Source of the DNA: Piliocolobus tephrosceles
Taxonomy: Eukaryota; Chordata; Mammalia; Primates; Cercopithecidae
Length of the DNA stretch: 64,000 nt
NCBI RefSeq assembly: GCF_002776525.5
Contig: NC_045441.1
Span: 129,933,402-129,997,401, forward strand
Direction: 5' to 3'
In this document: positions 1 through 13,094 of the stretch, one piece after another
Numbering within the stretch: the stretch's first letter is position 1
Layout: each line of letters starts with the position of its first letter
Made by a program: the position numbers and the translations under genes
The notes under the pieces: generated by a model
Seen by the model: only the letters and a program-made list of their open reading frames with translations
What the model was told of the DNA's origin: nothing
Database searches by the model: none

Positions 1-620
<620 letters not shown>

Positions 621-1169
621 TCAATTTTTAAAATTTAAAAGTATAGAACATTCTTGGGTGTTTTCACTAATTATCATAGCCCTAACTCCACACCATTATT
701 AAATCACAGATAAATTATACTTTAGCTATCTAAACTCCATTTGTTTTCTAAGGCTAAACACTCAACTAACAATGATATTCCTGTACTAGTATTTCAAAAC
801 ATCAATCCAAAAAATAGCCAACCTTGTTTGTTCCATGGAAATTTGGTGAAATCAATTAAGTATCCATGGTATTTTCCAAATTATTTGACAATATTAAATT
901 ATACTTACTAGACTTAATATTTATTTACTAATTGAAACTACAAGTAATGTTGAAACTACAATTAACAGGCCCTATGGAATTTTGCTTAAAAGTAGGAAAC
1001 TATAAAAGTTTATCAGGATAGTTAATATTTTTTTCAAATTTATGGATTACTTATGATACTTTGATTAGTAAAATGACTAACATTGTCACTAAAATTAAAA
1101 AAAAAACTTTATGTGAAACAGCTGTAACTCTCAACACTACCAGTAGGTGTTGAAATTGGTACAACTACT

Positions 1170-1565
1170 TTGTAACACTGTTGGCAGCATTACTAAAACT
1201 GGACGTATGCATACCCTGTGGTCTCACAATTCTGTTCACCAAAAGACATATATTAAAAATGTTTATAGCACCAGCATCAATCAAAGCCCCAAACTGGAAA
1301 CGATCCAATTGCAATAGATGAAAGAAGAAATCATGTTACAGTCACACAATGAAATACTATAAAGAGAATGAATGACTTCCAACTACACACAACAATATAG
1401 ATGAATCTTATAAACAATGTTGAGTGAAAGGGGCCGACACAAAAGAGCACACACTATGCACTTCCTGTTGTGATCACAATGGTGGTTAACCTTAGGAGAG
1501 AGGTGATTGGCTGGAAGAGGACATAGTTGTGGGGGGGTGTTTCTAGAGTGCTAGTTAATGTTCTG
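1170..1565 (+). repeat. LINE-1 3' fragment (L1M type)
   Basis: The stretch resembles the end of LINE-1 ORF2 and its 3' region: isolated-copy wording such as CCAAACTGGAAACGATCCAA, then a degenerate run through the tail. It is old, with many substitutions, and has no usable reading frame. Confidence 0.6.
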
Positions 1566-1738
1566 CTTATTTAACTTTCTTAGAGACAGAGTCTTGCTCT
1601 GTCACCCAGGCTGGATAGAGTGCAGTGGTATGATCATGGCTCACTGCAGCCTTGAACTCCTGGGCTCAAGCCATTCTCCCACCTCAGCCTCCTCAATAGC
1701 TGGGAGTACAGGCATGTGCCACCATGCCTGGCTAATTT
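1566..1738 (-). repeat. AluJ arm (partial)
   Basis: Antisense Alu monomer from the promoter-distal arm to GGCTAATTT, with the J-type wording TGATCATGGCTCACTGCAGCC. The other arm is missing. Confidence 0.85.
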
Positions 1739-1755
1739 ATGGGTACTTTTATACA

Positions 1756-1980
1756 CAGGCTGAGTATCCCTTATCCGAAATGCCTTGGACCAGAAGGTCT
1801 CAAATTTCAATTTTTTTCTGATTTTGGAATACTTTGATTATACTTATCAGTTTAGCATTCCTAATCCAAACATCTGAAATCCTCCAATAAGTATTTCCTT
1901 TGAGCATCATGTCAGCGCTCAGAAAGTCTCATTTTGGAGCACTTTGGGTTTTGGATTTTGGATTAAAGATACCCAACCTG
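1756..1980 (+). mobile_element. MER2-like Tigger MITE
   Basis: A short non-autonomous DNA transposon. It starts CAGGCTGAGTATCCCTTATC and ends in CCCAACCTG, which are inverted versions of one another, and the interior repeats GGATTTTGGA-type words as in MER2/Tigger MITEs. The following Alu inserted at its right end. Confidence 0.75.
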
Positions 1981-2305
1981 ACTGGGTGCGCTGGTTCACA
2001 CCTGTAATCCCAGCACTTCGGAAGGCCAAGGTGGGTGGCTCACTTGAGGTCAGGAGTTTGAGAACAGCCTGGCCAACATGGCAAAACCTTGTCTCTACTC
2101 AAAACATGAAAATTAGCTGGGTGTGGTGGTACGCGCCTGTAATCCTAGCTACTCAGGAGGCTGAGGTAGAAGAATTGCTTGAATCTGGGAGGCAGACATT
2201 GTAGTGAGCCGAGATTGTGCCACTGCACTCCAGCCTGGGCGACAGAGTGAGACCTTGTCTTAAAACAAAACAAAATAAAACAAAACAAACAAAAATAAAT
2301 AAATA
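1981..2305 (+). repeat. AluS, full length
   Basis: A complete two-arm Alu with an A-rich tail. It is flanked by direct repeats of AAAGATACCCAACCTG (1965-1980) and AAAGATACTCAATTTG (2306-2321), which are diverged target-site duplications. Confidence 0.92.
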
Positions 2306-2580
2306 AAGATACTCAATTTGTATCTATATTTTAATAAGTTAAATCAACATTGATTTTTCTCAATTATCAAAGTAATACAGTGCTTATTCTATTGTTCATA
2401 TCATAAAATACTGCATAGCACTTAAAAAAATGTTTAAAGACATTTTGAAGGTATAAAAAAATTCCCTTATGTCACTCAAAAGTGACATTGTATGTTATTA
2501 GGCTTTTACATGAATGTAGTGTGAACATGAACACCTGTGAAAAGATAGCTTAAGGAGATATATACTAAAATACAAAGTCT

Positions 2581-2871
2581 TGTTTTTTTAGACAGAGTCT
2601 CGCTCTGTTACCCAGGCTGGAGTGCAATGGCGGGATCTTGGCTCACTGCAACCTCCACCTCCCAGGTTCAAGCAATTCTCCTGCCTCAGCCTCCTGAGTA
2701 GCTGAGATTACAGGTACCTGCCACCAAGGCTGGCTAATTTTTTGTATTTTTAGTAGAGACGAGGTTTCACCATATTGGCCAGGCTGGTCTCGAACTCCTT
2801 ACCTTAGGTGATCCACCTGCCTTGGCCTCCCAAAGTGCTGGGATTACAGGCATGAGCCACTGTGCATGGCC
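2581..2871 (-). repeat. Alu, full length
   Basis: Antisense Alu from the T-run and GACAGAGTCTCGCTCTG to TGCATGGCC. It faces the Alu at 1981-2305, so the pair can form double-stranded RNA in the BRAF pre-mRNA. Confidence 0.92.
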
Positions 2872-2879
2872 TAAAATAC

Positions 2880-3268
2880 TGTCATATAAAAAATTATGTT
2901 ATATATTTCCATGAGATCCATAATATGGTATATTATACATACTGCTTTGTCAAATTTCATATGCCAGACACCTTTCTATATCAATAAATATAGCTCTACT
3001 ATGCCATTTTAACTCCTATATAATCATATATGAAGGTACAAATTTATCCAGTTCTCTAATAGTTGGATACATGTTCATTTTCATTTTTCATTAATATTAA
3101 ACCTTTGATGAAAATACATCCACTACTCTAAATATAATCCAATTTAAAAATATTTTGTCCAACTAAGAGGCAAATGATGATTTCTATTTTTGAATTTGCA
3201 ATTCTCTGATAACTAGTGAGGCTGAACATTTTGTATATGTTTACTGGCCACTTATATTTCTTTGTTAA
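2880..3268 (-). repeat. LINE-1 fragment (L1M type), degenerate
   Basis: Only the right part is clearly LINE-1: AACTAGTGAGGCTGAACATT followed by TATGTTTACTGGCCA, which is typical of antisense L1 3' ends. The left part is assigned by continuity. Confidence 0.5.
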
Positions 3269-3269
3269 T

Positions 3270-3558
3270 TTTTTTTTTTTTTTTTGAGACAAAGTCTCAC
3301 AGTCGCCAGGCTGGAGTGCAGTGGCGCGATCTCAGCTCACTGCAACCTTTGCCTCCTGGGTTCAAGTGATTTTCCTGCCTCAGCCTTCCGAGTAGCTGGG
3401 ACTAGAGGCACGCACTACCACACCCAGCTAATTTTTGTATTTTTAGTAGAGATGGAGTTTCACCATGGCCAGTAAGGTCTTGATCTCCTGACCTCGTGAT
3501 CTGCCAGCCTCGGCCTCCCAAAGAGCTGGGATTACAGGCGTGAGCCACTGTGCCCAGT
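3270..3558 (-). repeat. Alu, full length
   Basis: Antisense Alu starting with a run of about 17 T and ending GTGCCCAGTC. It inserted into the LINE-1 fragment to its left. Confidence 0.9.
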
Positions 3559-3898
3559 CAGTAAGTACATTTTTAATATGTTTACTTGTGACTTATAATA
3601 CAAATAAAATTATCAGCTGAAAGACTCTAAAAGAAAAAAAATCCTTTTGAGGACTAGTTAACCTGGAGGAATTCTCCTTTAAAAATTATTACTATAATAT
3701 AACGACAGGAGTCCTGATTGCTGTGAATGGTTTTTATTTCCCATAATTTTTGTTAGAAACTTTTGGAGGAGTCCTGAACTAATATAGTTTACTGATGCAA
3801 AGAGTGAATATTTCCTTTGATGATTGTTTTTACAAAATAAAAGTTGTTAAACATATCCTATTATGACTTGTCACAATGTCACCACATTACATACTTAC

Positions 3899-4016
3899 CA
3901 TGCCACTTTCCCTTGTAGACTGTTCCAAATGACCCAGATCCAATTCTTTGTCCCACTGTAATCTGCCCATCAGGAATTTCCCAATCATCACTCGAGTCCC
4001 GTCTACCAAGTGTTTT
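3899..4016 (-). CDS. BRAF: BRAF exon 11 (start of kinase domain, glycine loop)
   Basis: This 118-nt exon encodes residues 439-478: KTLGRRDSSDDWEIPDGQ, then ITVGQRIGSGSFGTVYKGKW and HG. It contains Ser446 in RRDSSDD (the negatively charged N-region that primes BRAF) and the ATP-binding glycine loop GSGSFG (464-469). It starts in phase 0 with AAAACACTTGG after the acceptor TATCAAG. It ends one base into codon 478 with donor CATG/GTAAGT. The length matches the known exon 11 exactly. The glycine loop is a well-known site of activating and impairing somatic mutations in people; the sequence here is wild type. Confidence 0.98.
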
Positions 4017-4224
4017 CTTGATAAAAATAGTACAAAAGTCAAGTCAAACCAAACAAAAAAAGAAAACCTTATGTTTCACTCTTTTTTAATTGGTGCTAAA
4101 TTTCTTCATGTATCTTATCTGATAATTCAGTCTTTCCAAAAAAAAAAAAAAACAACATATAAAAGTACTTTGGTAGGGTAAAAGATCCACTTATTCAACA
4201 ATTAGTAACAATACTATGGCTAAA

Positions 4225-4324
4225 AAGTATTAGTTTTTTATTTTATTTTTAAATTTTACTTTAAGTTCTGGGATACATGTGCAGAATGTGCAGGTTTGTT
4301 ACACAGGTATACATGTGCCATGGT
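4225..4324 (-). repeat. LINE-1 3' UTR end
   Basis: The stretch with AAATTTTACTTTAAGTTCTG, then GGATACATGTGCAGAATGTG and TTACACAGGTATACATGTGC is the reverse complement of the end of a primate L1 3' UTR. Only about 100 bases remain, as in 5'-truncated insertions. Confidence 0.85.
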
Positions 4325-4343
4325 GGATTTATTTTGCAGAAGA

Positions 4344-4659
4344 AAGTTAATTTTTTTTTTTTTTTTTTTAGAGAGGGAGTCTCGCTCTGTTGCCCAGGCT
4401 GGAGTGCAGTGGCCGGATCTCAGCTCACTGCAAGCTCCGCCTCCCGGGTTCACGCCATTCTCCTGCCTCAGCCTCCCGAGTGGCTGGGACTACAGGCGCC
4501 CGCCACCTCGCCCGGCTAGTTTTTTTTTTTGTATTTTTTTAGTAGAGATGGGGTTTCACCGTGTTAGCCAGGATGGTCTCGATCTGCTGACCTCGTGATC
4601 CACCCGTCTTGGCCTCCCAAAGTGCTGGGATTATAGGCTTGAGCCACCGCGCCTGGCCG
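4344..4659 (-). repeat. AluY of Old World monkey type
   Basis: A young, little-diverged antisense Alu. It reads CCACCTCGCCCGGCTAG in place of the usual ACCACGCCCGGCTAA, a variant I associate with AluY subfamilies expanded in Old World monkeys. Flanking direct repeats GAAAGTTAATTTTTT and GAAAGTTGATTTTTT mark the insertion. Confidence 0.88.
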
Positions 4660-4963
4660 AAAGTTGATTTTTTAAATAGGGAAGAATGTCCTTCGGTAGA
4701 TATTTGAATTCTGGACCAGCCTTTTCATGCCTTCTAATACTAGTTTTCTCTCTTTTTCCTTATTTTAGAAGCAGAACACTGTTACTCTTCCAAAACTGCC
4801 TTCTACTAAATTATATTACAGATGACAGCAAAAAGCAGTGCTGTGGAAATATGCTTTAAGCAAAAAACTAACAGCTCTGAAATTTATTTAATTATGGGAG
4901 TTCTGTGTCACATATGGACATAATATATCTAAAGGATAATATTACATTTGGCTATGACTTCTA

Positions 4964-7665
<2,702 letters not shown>

Positions 7666-7785
7666 CTCTGAACACTGGGCCAGGCTCAAAATCAAACACT
7701 ATTTCACTGGGGACAGAATGTAGGAGGGGACTGGGAGTCCGGGATTGGTATTTCCGAAGACAGCGCATCAGCTGGTTCAAAGGGG
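7666..7785 (-). CDS. BRAF: BRAF alternative exon (40-residue neuronal-type insert)
   Basis: This exon of exactly 120 nt lies between exons 9 and 10 and keeps the frame. It inserts 40 residues beginning APLNQLMRCLRKYQSRTPSP and ending SEIVFDFEPGPVFR. This is the alternative exon described in chicken and mouse Braf as the neural exon 10, and it is present in long human BRAF isoforms. In rodents its inclusion is reported to raise MEK binding and basal activity. The acceptor has a strong pyrimidine tract (TTTCTCTTCTAACAG) but the donor is weak (CAGAG/GTAGTT), which fits regulated inclusion. Its first two bases complete codon 393, and its last base again opens a glycine codon, so both splice forms stay in frame. 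No stop is present. Confidence 0.93.
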
Positions 7786-9202
7786 CTGTTAGAAGAGAAA
7801 GAGAGGGGCAGGCAAACACAGGAAGACAGACACACAGAAGAAATGAAAGAAGTCATGGGGAATAAATAAGATGAATCGAAGCCTGCTTCATAAAATAATT
7901 CTGGACCAAAAATCTGCTCATTTTCATAAAATCCCAATGATTTTTTAAAAGTGACTCATGAAAAGGACAAGAAATGCCATTTGATTTTAGGTACTTAAGC
8001 AGGCTGTGTTTATGACTAAGTTAATTTTGTGATGCTAACATGATGGCAACATTTAAATGCTGGATGTATTAGGCAAAATTATCAAAAGCCACAGCTATTA
8101 AGACATATGAAAGTCAAACTGGCAGCAACATTAATTGGCAGGTTCATGAAATAACAAACAGGAAAAAAAAAATGCTCGTGTAACTATGTGCTATCATCAA
8201 TACAAGTCCAGAGTATAGAATGCAGGCTTATTATTATTTTGGTTGCTTCACGGGTATACAGAAACATAACAAAAGAAGGTTTATAACAATGTTTACTCAA
8301 TGTAAAATATTGTTGAGTCTGGGCTTAGATATTTTGAAGATAAAGAAGGTCACAGTGAAAAGGTCAACTCTAAGTATGATATGCAGTTATTACAGGTCTT
8401 CCTTACTAGACAGAAGACAGCAGGGAAGGTAAGTGTAAAGGACCTCCTGGAAGAAAACTTCAAGATAGTCTCAAATGTCACCTCTTATAAAACATATAGG
8501 GTAGTGCTTACAAAAAGTATTTTCTTAAGTAATGTTGTCTTATGTGCTAGAGTGAATACTAGATGAAAATTCAGTTAGAAATCTCAATTCAGTTTCTCAT
8601 TTGTGTATTTACTGAACTAAGAAGAGGACAAATGGGCTTCGCCATTATGGGTCTGTTCTATAAAATGTACATTTAAAACACTTGTAGAAAGTTGAAGGGA
8701 AGTGGCTGATAATGTCTGACAAACCCCCTCTTCAGAATGATTTAGCAAAGTTTTATCTGATTCTAAGGTCAATCTTTAAGTATCAGTGAAGACCCACAAA
8801 GGAAATTTATCAACAATAGCTTTCAAGACAGTTACAAATTAATAAAGCGGGTATAATAATTAAGGATCTTTCCTTGGTAAGATATTTTAAAACTGTAGTC
8901 TACGGCCATACCATCCTGAACGTGTCCGATCTTGTCTGATCTCAGAAGATATTTTTAAAATGTAGATAGTACATTTTAAGACTTCCTTTTATGTCCAGTC
9001 ATCTTTTCTACTCATGTTATAAATTAGTTAACATTTTATTAGAGATAAATGACAAATATTATAGAAAAACAAAAAAATGTTGGGTTTCTCTACACATTTT
9101 TCTCTGTGTCTGTTTCATGCAAGAGGCAAGTATAAAGGAGATAAGCAGCAAAGCAACTGCAGTTTCCTCGAGTTTTTAAAAAAAACTGAAATCACTACTT
9201 AC
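7786..9202 (-). other. BRAF: BRAF intron between exon 9 and the alternative exon
   Basis: A 1.4-kb intron without Alu or LINE sequence that I can recognise, apart from a 51-nt 5S rRNA fragment (8898-8948). It is one of the few Alu-free stretches of the window, and this may reflect constraint around the alternatively spliced exon. Confidence 0.85.
8898..8948 (+). pseudogene. 5S rRNA pseudogene fragment
   Basis: The segment GTCTACGGCCATACCATCCT, GAACGTGTCCGATCTTGT and CTGATCTCAGAAG matches the first half of vertebrate 5S rRNA with a few C-to-T changes. The internal promoter region further in, and the 3' half, are missing. The fragment lies between near-identical 20-nt direct repeats, AAGATATTTTAAAACTGTAG on the left (8879-8898) and AAGATATTTTTAAAATGTAG on the right (8946-8965), which suggests retroposition. 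It is not expected to be transcribed by Pol III. Confidence 0.85.
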
Positions 9203-9239
9203 CTCCATCACCACGAAATCCTTGGTCTCTAATCAAGTC
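9203..9239 (-). CDS. BRAF: BRAF exon 9
   Basis: A tiny 37-nt exon that encodes residues 381-393: DLIRDQGFRGDGG, the last Gly being split. The acceptor TTTGTAG/GACTTG and the donor GGAG/GTAAGT are both good matches to consensus. It starts in phase 0 straight after the Asp380 codon of exon 8 and leaves one base for codon 393, which either the alternative exon or exon 10 completes. Its length equals the known exon 9. It lies in the variable linker after the first 14-3-3 site. Confidence 0.97.
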
Positions 9240-9494
9240 CTACAAATAAACAGTAATGTATATTTATTCAAAGCAAGCATATAATCAGAAAGTAGTGATA
9301 ACATGGATTTTTCCACTAACATTAAAAGAATTATTTTATTAAAACAATACATCTTATAACTATTACACAAAACAATTTGGAATTATCTAGTGAACATAAT
9401 AAAATCTAAATTTTGAAGTACTTGTCAATGTAAGCCTATAATGAAAGACTTATTAGTCCTAATCAAATGTTGAAATCCATTTCAGACCATTCAA

Positions 9495-9815
9495 AACCAA
9501 TGGCTTCCATTATCCTCAACAATCCAATGCAGGAGCAGAAAACCAAATACTGCGTTTTTTCACTTGTAAGTGGGAGCTGAATGATGAGAACAAGTGGACA
9601 CATGGGGGAAACAACACACACTGGGGCCTGTCGGAGGGTGGGTGGTAAAAGGAGGGGAGAGCATCAGAAAGAATAACTAATGGATGCTGTGCTTCATACC
9701 TAGGTAATGGAATAATCTGTGCGCAAACTGCTGTGGCACATGTTGAGCTATGTAACAAACCGGCACATCCTGCACATGTACCCCTGAACTTTGGAAATAA
9801 ATAAATTTTTAAAAA
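9495..9815 (+). repeat. LINE-1 3' end (primate L1P type)
   Basis: The end of an L1 element in sense direction: CACTTGTAAGTGGGAGCTGA, GGGGCCTGTCGGAGGGTGG and the terminal GCACATGTACCCCTGAACTT followed by AATAAATAAA. It is 5'-truncated, and the tail is short. Confidence 0.88.
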
Positions 9816-9834
9816 AATGGCTTCATCAATCCTT

Positions 9835-10200
9835 AAAAAAAATTATACTGGTGCATATTAAGAGCGATAAAAATGTTCACAGTCTTTGATCCTGTAATTC
9901 CACTTCTGGGAACTTTTCTTAAGGAAATAATTCAGAAGAAAAAGTGATATGCACAAAGATGTTTAGTGCAACATTATCTATCATACTAAAAAGTTAGAAA
10001 TAATTATTTCTGTATTATAGGCATTTTGACACACTTTGGTTAAGAAAATTTTAGTGTATCAATTTAATGAAGTATTATGCAGCTACCAAAATAATTATGA
10101 AGCTTGAATCACGAAACATGTTTACAGTGTAATTAAAAAATACAGAAGTAAAAGTACACTGATTACAATCATAAAAATATGGATGGATAAGGGCACACTA
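9835..10200 (+). repeat. LINE-1 3' fragment (L1M type)
   Basis: An older LINE-1 with degenerate wording of the ORF2 end (CCTGTAATTCCACTTCTGGG, AAGTATTATGCAGCTACC). The younger L1 to its left seems to have landed beside or inside it. Confidence 0.6.
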
Positions 10201-10235
10201 GAAGAGGGAAGGAACAAAATGGCTCATAGAAAGGT

Positions 10236-10498
10236 TTTGCTCTTTGGGAGGCCGAGACGGGCGGATCACAAGGTCAGGAGATTGAGACCATCCTGGCAAA
10301 CACTGTGAAACCCTGTCTCTACTAAAAATACAAAAAAACTAGCCAGGCGTGGTGGCGGGTGCCTCTAGTCCCAGCTGCTCGGGAGGCTGAGGCAGGAGAA
10401 CGGTGTGAGCCCGGGAGGCGGAGGTTGCAGTGAGCTGAGATCGCGCCACTGCAGTCCAGCCTGGGTGACAGAGTGAGGCTCTGTCTCAAAAAAAAAAG
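10236..10498 (+). repeat. Alu, 5'-truncated
   Basis: A sense Alu that begins at CTTTGGGAGGCCGAGACGG, so its first 40 or so bases are missing. It ends in an A-rich tail. Confidence 0.9.
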
Positions 10499-10518
10499 AA
10501 AGGTTTTGCTAAAATTTG

Positions 10519-10806
10519 TCCTTTTTTTGAGACTGAGTTGTTCTCTCGCCCAGGATGCAGTGCAGTGGTGTGATCTTGGCTCATTGCAACCTCTGCCTCC
10601 TGGGTTCAAGTGATCCTCCTGCCTCAGCCTCCTGAGTACCTGGGACTACAGGCATGCGCCACCATGCCCAGTTAATTTTTGTATTTTTAGTAGAGACGGG
10701 TTCACCATGTTGGCCAGGCTGGTCTTGAACTCCCGACCTCAGGTGATCCGTCCACCTCAGTGTCCTAAAGTGCTGGGATTACAGGCATGAGTCACCGCGC
10801 CTGGCT
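10519..10806 (-). repeat. Alu
   Basis: An antisense Alu only about 20 bases from the sense Alu on its left and 40 bases from the one on its right. The sequence AGAAAGGTTTTGCT occurs on the left of the first copy and again between the two, which marks the first insertion. Confidence 0.9.
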
Positions 10807-10844
10807 GCTAAAATTTGTCTTTATTATTAAAATACAGCTCTTCA

Positions 10845-11148
10845 TGCGCCGGGCGCAGTGGCTCAAGCCTGTAATACCAGTACTTTCAGAGGTCAAGGCA
10901 GGTGGATCACGAGGTTAGGAGTTCGAAACCAGCCTGGCCAACATGGTGAAACACCACCTCTACTAAAAATGCAAAAATTAGCCAGGCATGGTGGCACACG
11001 CCTGTAATCGTAGATACTCAGGAGGCGGAAGCAGGAGAATTGCTTGAATCTGGGAGGCGAAGGTTCCAGTGAGCTGAGATTATGCCACTGCACTCCAGCC
11101 CGGGTGACAGAGTGAGACTCTGTCACAGAAAAAACAAAAAACAAAAAC
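10845..11148 (+). repeat. Alu, full length
   Basis: A sense Alu starting GCCGGGCGCAGTGGCTCAAG with an A-rich tail, followed by a short (TA) run at 11149-11162. Confidence 0.9.
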
Positions 11149-11670
11149 TTATATATATATATAGCTCTTTATAACAACATTGATAGTGGGGACAGTCGCT
11201 ACGGGTAATGCAATTTGGGCCTTGATAGGTAGAACTTCCATTAGTCTGTTTATTTAGTTTAACTTAAATATGAGGGATTGAATGGCCCCAAATATCTCTA
11301 AATAGTCTCTGCAAAGAGACAACTTTTTGTTTAGAGGCTAAAACAAATTCTTTAAAGATGTATTTCTATTATGTTTAATGTATCATAAAAAGCCTTCAAC
11401 ATTTTCTACAGAATAATCAAATACATACCTGAAAACAAGGTGATAGGAGTTATGTGGCTACCAAAAAATACAAAAATTCTAGTGATGTCATTAACTTTCC
11501 ATTCTTGAGAGCTTACTATCTCATTGGAAGTAAGATGCACACACATTGGAAGTAAGAAGGAAGTAAATGAAAATCAAATAATTTAAGAATAATTGCATAA
11601 GAATATAATAAAAGAGATGCCAAAGTTTGTTGCTTAGTTGACTGCCAACTAAGTGATACGGGTGATAAGA

Positions 11671-11965
11671 TTTTTTTTTTTTGAGATGAAGTCTCGCTCT
11701 TGTCACCCAGGCTGGAGTGCAATCGCACGATCTTAGCTCACTGCAACCTCCACCTCATGGGTTCAAGTGATTCTCCTGCCTCAGCCTCCTGAGTAGCTAG
11801 GATTACAGGTGCCTGCCACCATGCCCCGCTAATTTTTTATTTTTGGTAGAGACGGGGTTTCATGATGTTGGCCAGGCTGGTCTTGAACTCCTGACCTCAG
11901 GCGATCCGCCTGCCTTAGCCTCCCAAAGTGCTGGGATTACAGGCGTGAGCCACTGCACCTGGCCA
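11671..11965 (-). repeat. Alu, full length
   Basis: An antisense Alu ending CTGCACCTGGCC. Copies of ATAAGATTTTT on both sides are the target-site duplication. Confidence 0.92.
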
Positions 11966-12439
11966 ATAAGATTTTTAGTGCTATGTATGATAACTATAGG
12001 TCTTGGTCACTGGTAAAACAGTCAAGGAATTTACTCTGAGTTAGGGTTTCAGAGATAGAGAGAAATGCAGAAGAGCAAAGAGTCTTTTAGATGGAAGGAA
12101 CAAGACAAAGGCCATATCCTTTTTTTGTTGCATCAGCTCTGAAACTCCCCACAACTATGGATTAACCAAATTTTGCTTTCTCTGCTCTTATAAGTTACTG
12201 CTAGTAACAACATACACTTAGATTCTTTAATTCCGAATGTGTTCTTAAAGTTCCTTGACAATCTTTTCTACTCATTCTAGGTTTCAAAGGTTCTTCTAGC
12301 ATTTGAAAACTGGATATTTCAACTTTTTCCCCACTCTTTTGTAGTTCCTTCTCTTACTTACATCCCTTCCCATCATCATAATAGAGAAAACAAAAGCCAT
12401 CAAACAACTTTTCTGCTCTAATATCTGTAACTATTTGCA

Positions 12440-12600
12440 TATTAATATTAGCTATAATTTCTGAATTATTATGTACCAGGCATAATAAGCAATTCAAACC
12501 CCTATAGAAGGTAAACACTACTGGCTCCAGGATTAAATAATTTACCCAACATCACACAGTCTGTAAAGAATTACAGAGCTGGCTATGTCCATCTTTAATT
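12440..12600 (-). repeat. MIR fragment
   Basis: Words such as AATAATTTACCCAACATCAC followed by ACAGTCTGTAAAG and AGAGCTGG follow the reverse complement of the MIR core. It is very diverged. Confidence 0.6.
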
Positions 12601-12751
12601 CTTCATAGTCTCTGAGAGACATAATTTCCAAGTTCAAGGAATTTTATTACATCAATTATTCCCTCTCTTGTTATCTTCAATTTCTCTTCACTGGCTTCTT
12701 CTCCAATTACAAATATACTAATGTCTCTTACATTAAAAACAACTGTCTCTT

Positions 12752-13070
12752 GGCTGGGCGCAGTCACTCACGCCTGTAATCCCAACACTTTGGGAGACTG
12801 AGGTGGGCGGATCACTTGAGGTCAGGAGTTCAGGACCAATCTGGCCAACATGGCGAAACCCTACTAAAAATACAAAAATTAGCTGGGCATGATGGCGGGA
12901 GCCTGTAATCGCAGCTACTTGAGAGGCTGAGACGGGAGAATTGCTTGAATTTGGGAGGTGGAAGCTGCAGTGAGCAGAGATCACACCACTGCACTCCAGC
13001 CTGGATGACAGAGTGAGACTCCACTCAAAACATAAAAAACAAACAAAAAAAAACAACTGAAAAACAAACA
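12752..13070 (+). repeat. Alu, full length
   Basis: A sense Alu that starts TGGCTGGGCGCAGTCACTCA, with a mixed A/C tail that reaches about 13070. Confidence 0.9.
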
Positions 13071-13094
13071 AAAAATTGTCCCTCAACCCTGAAT

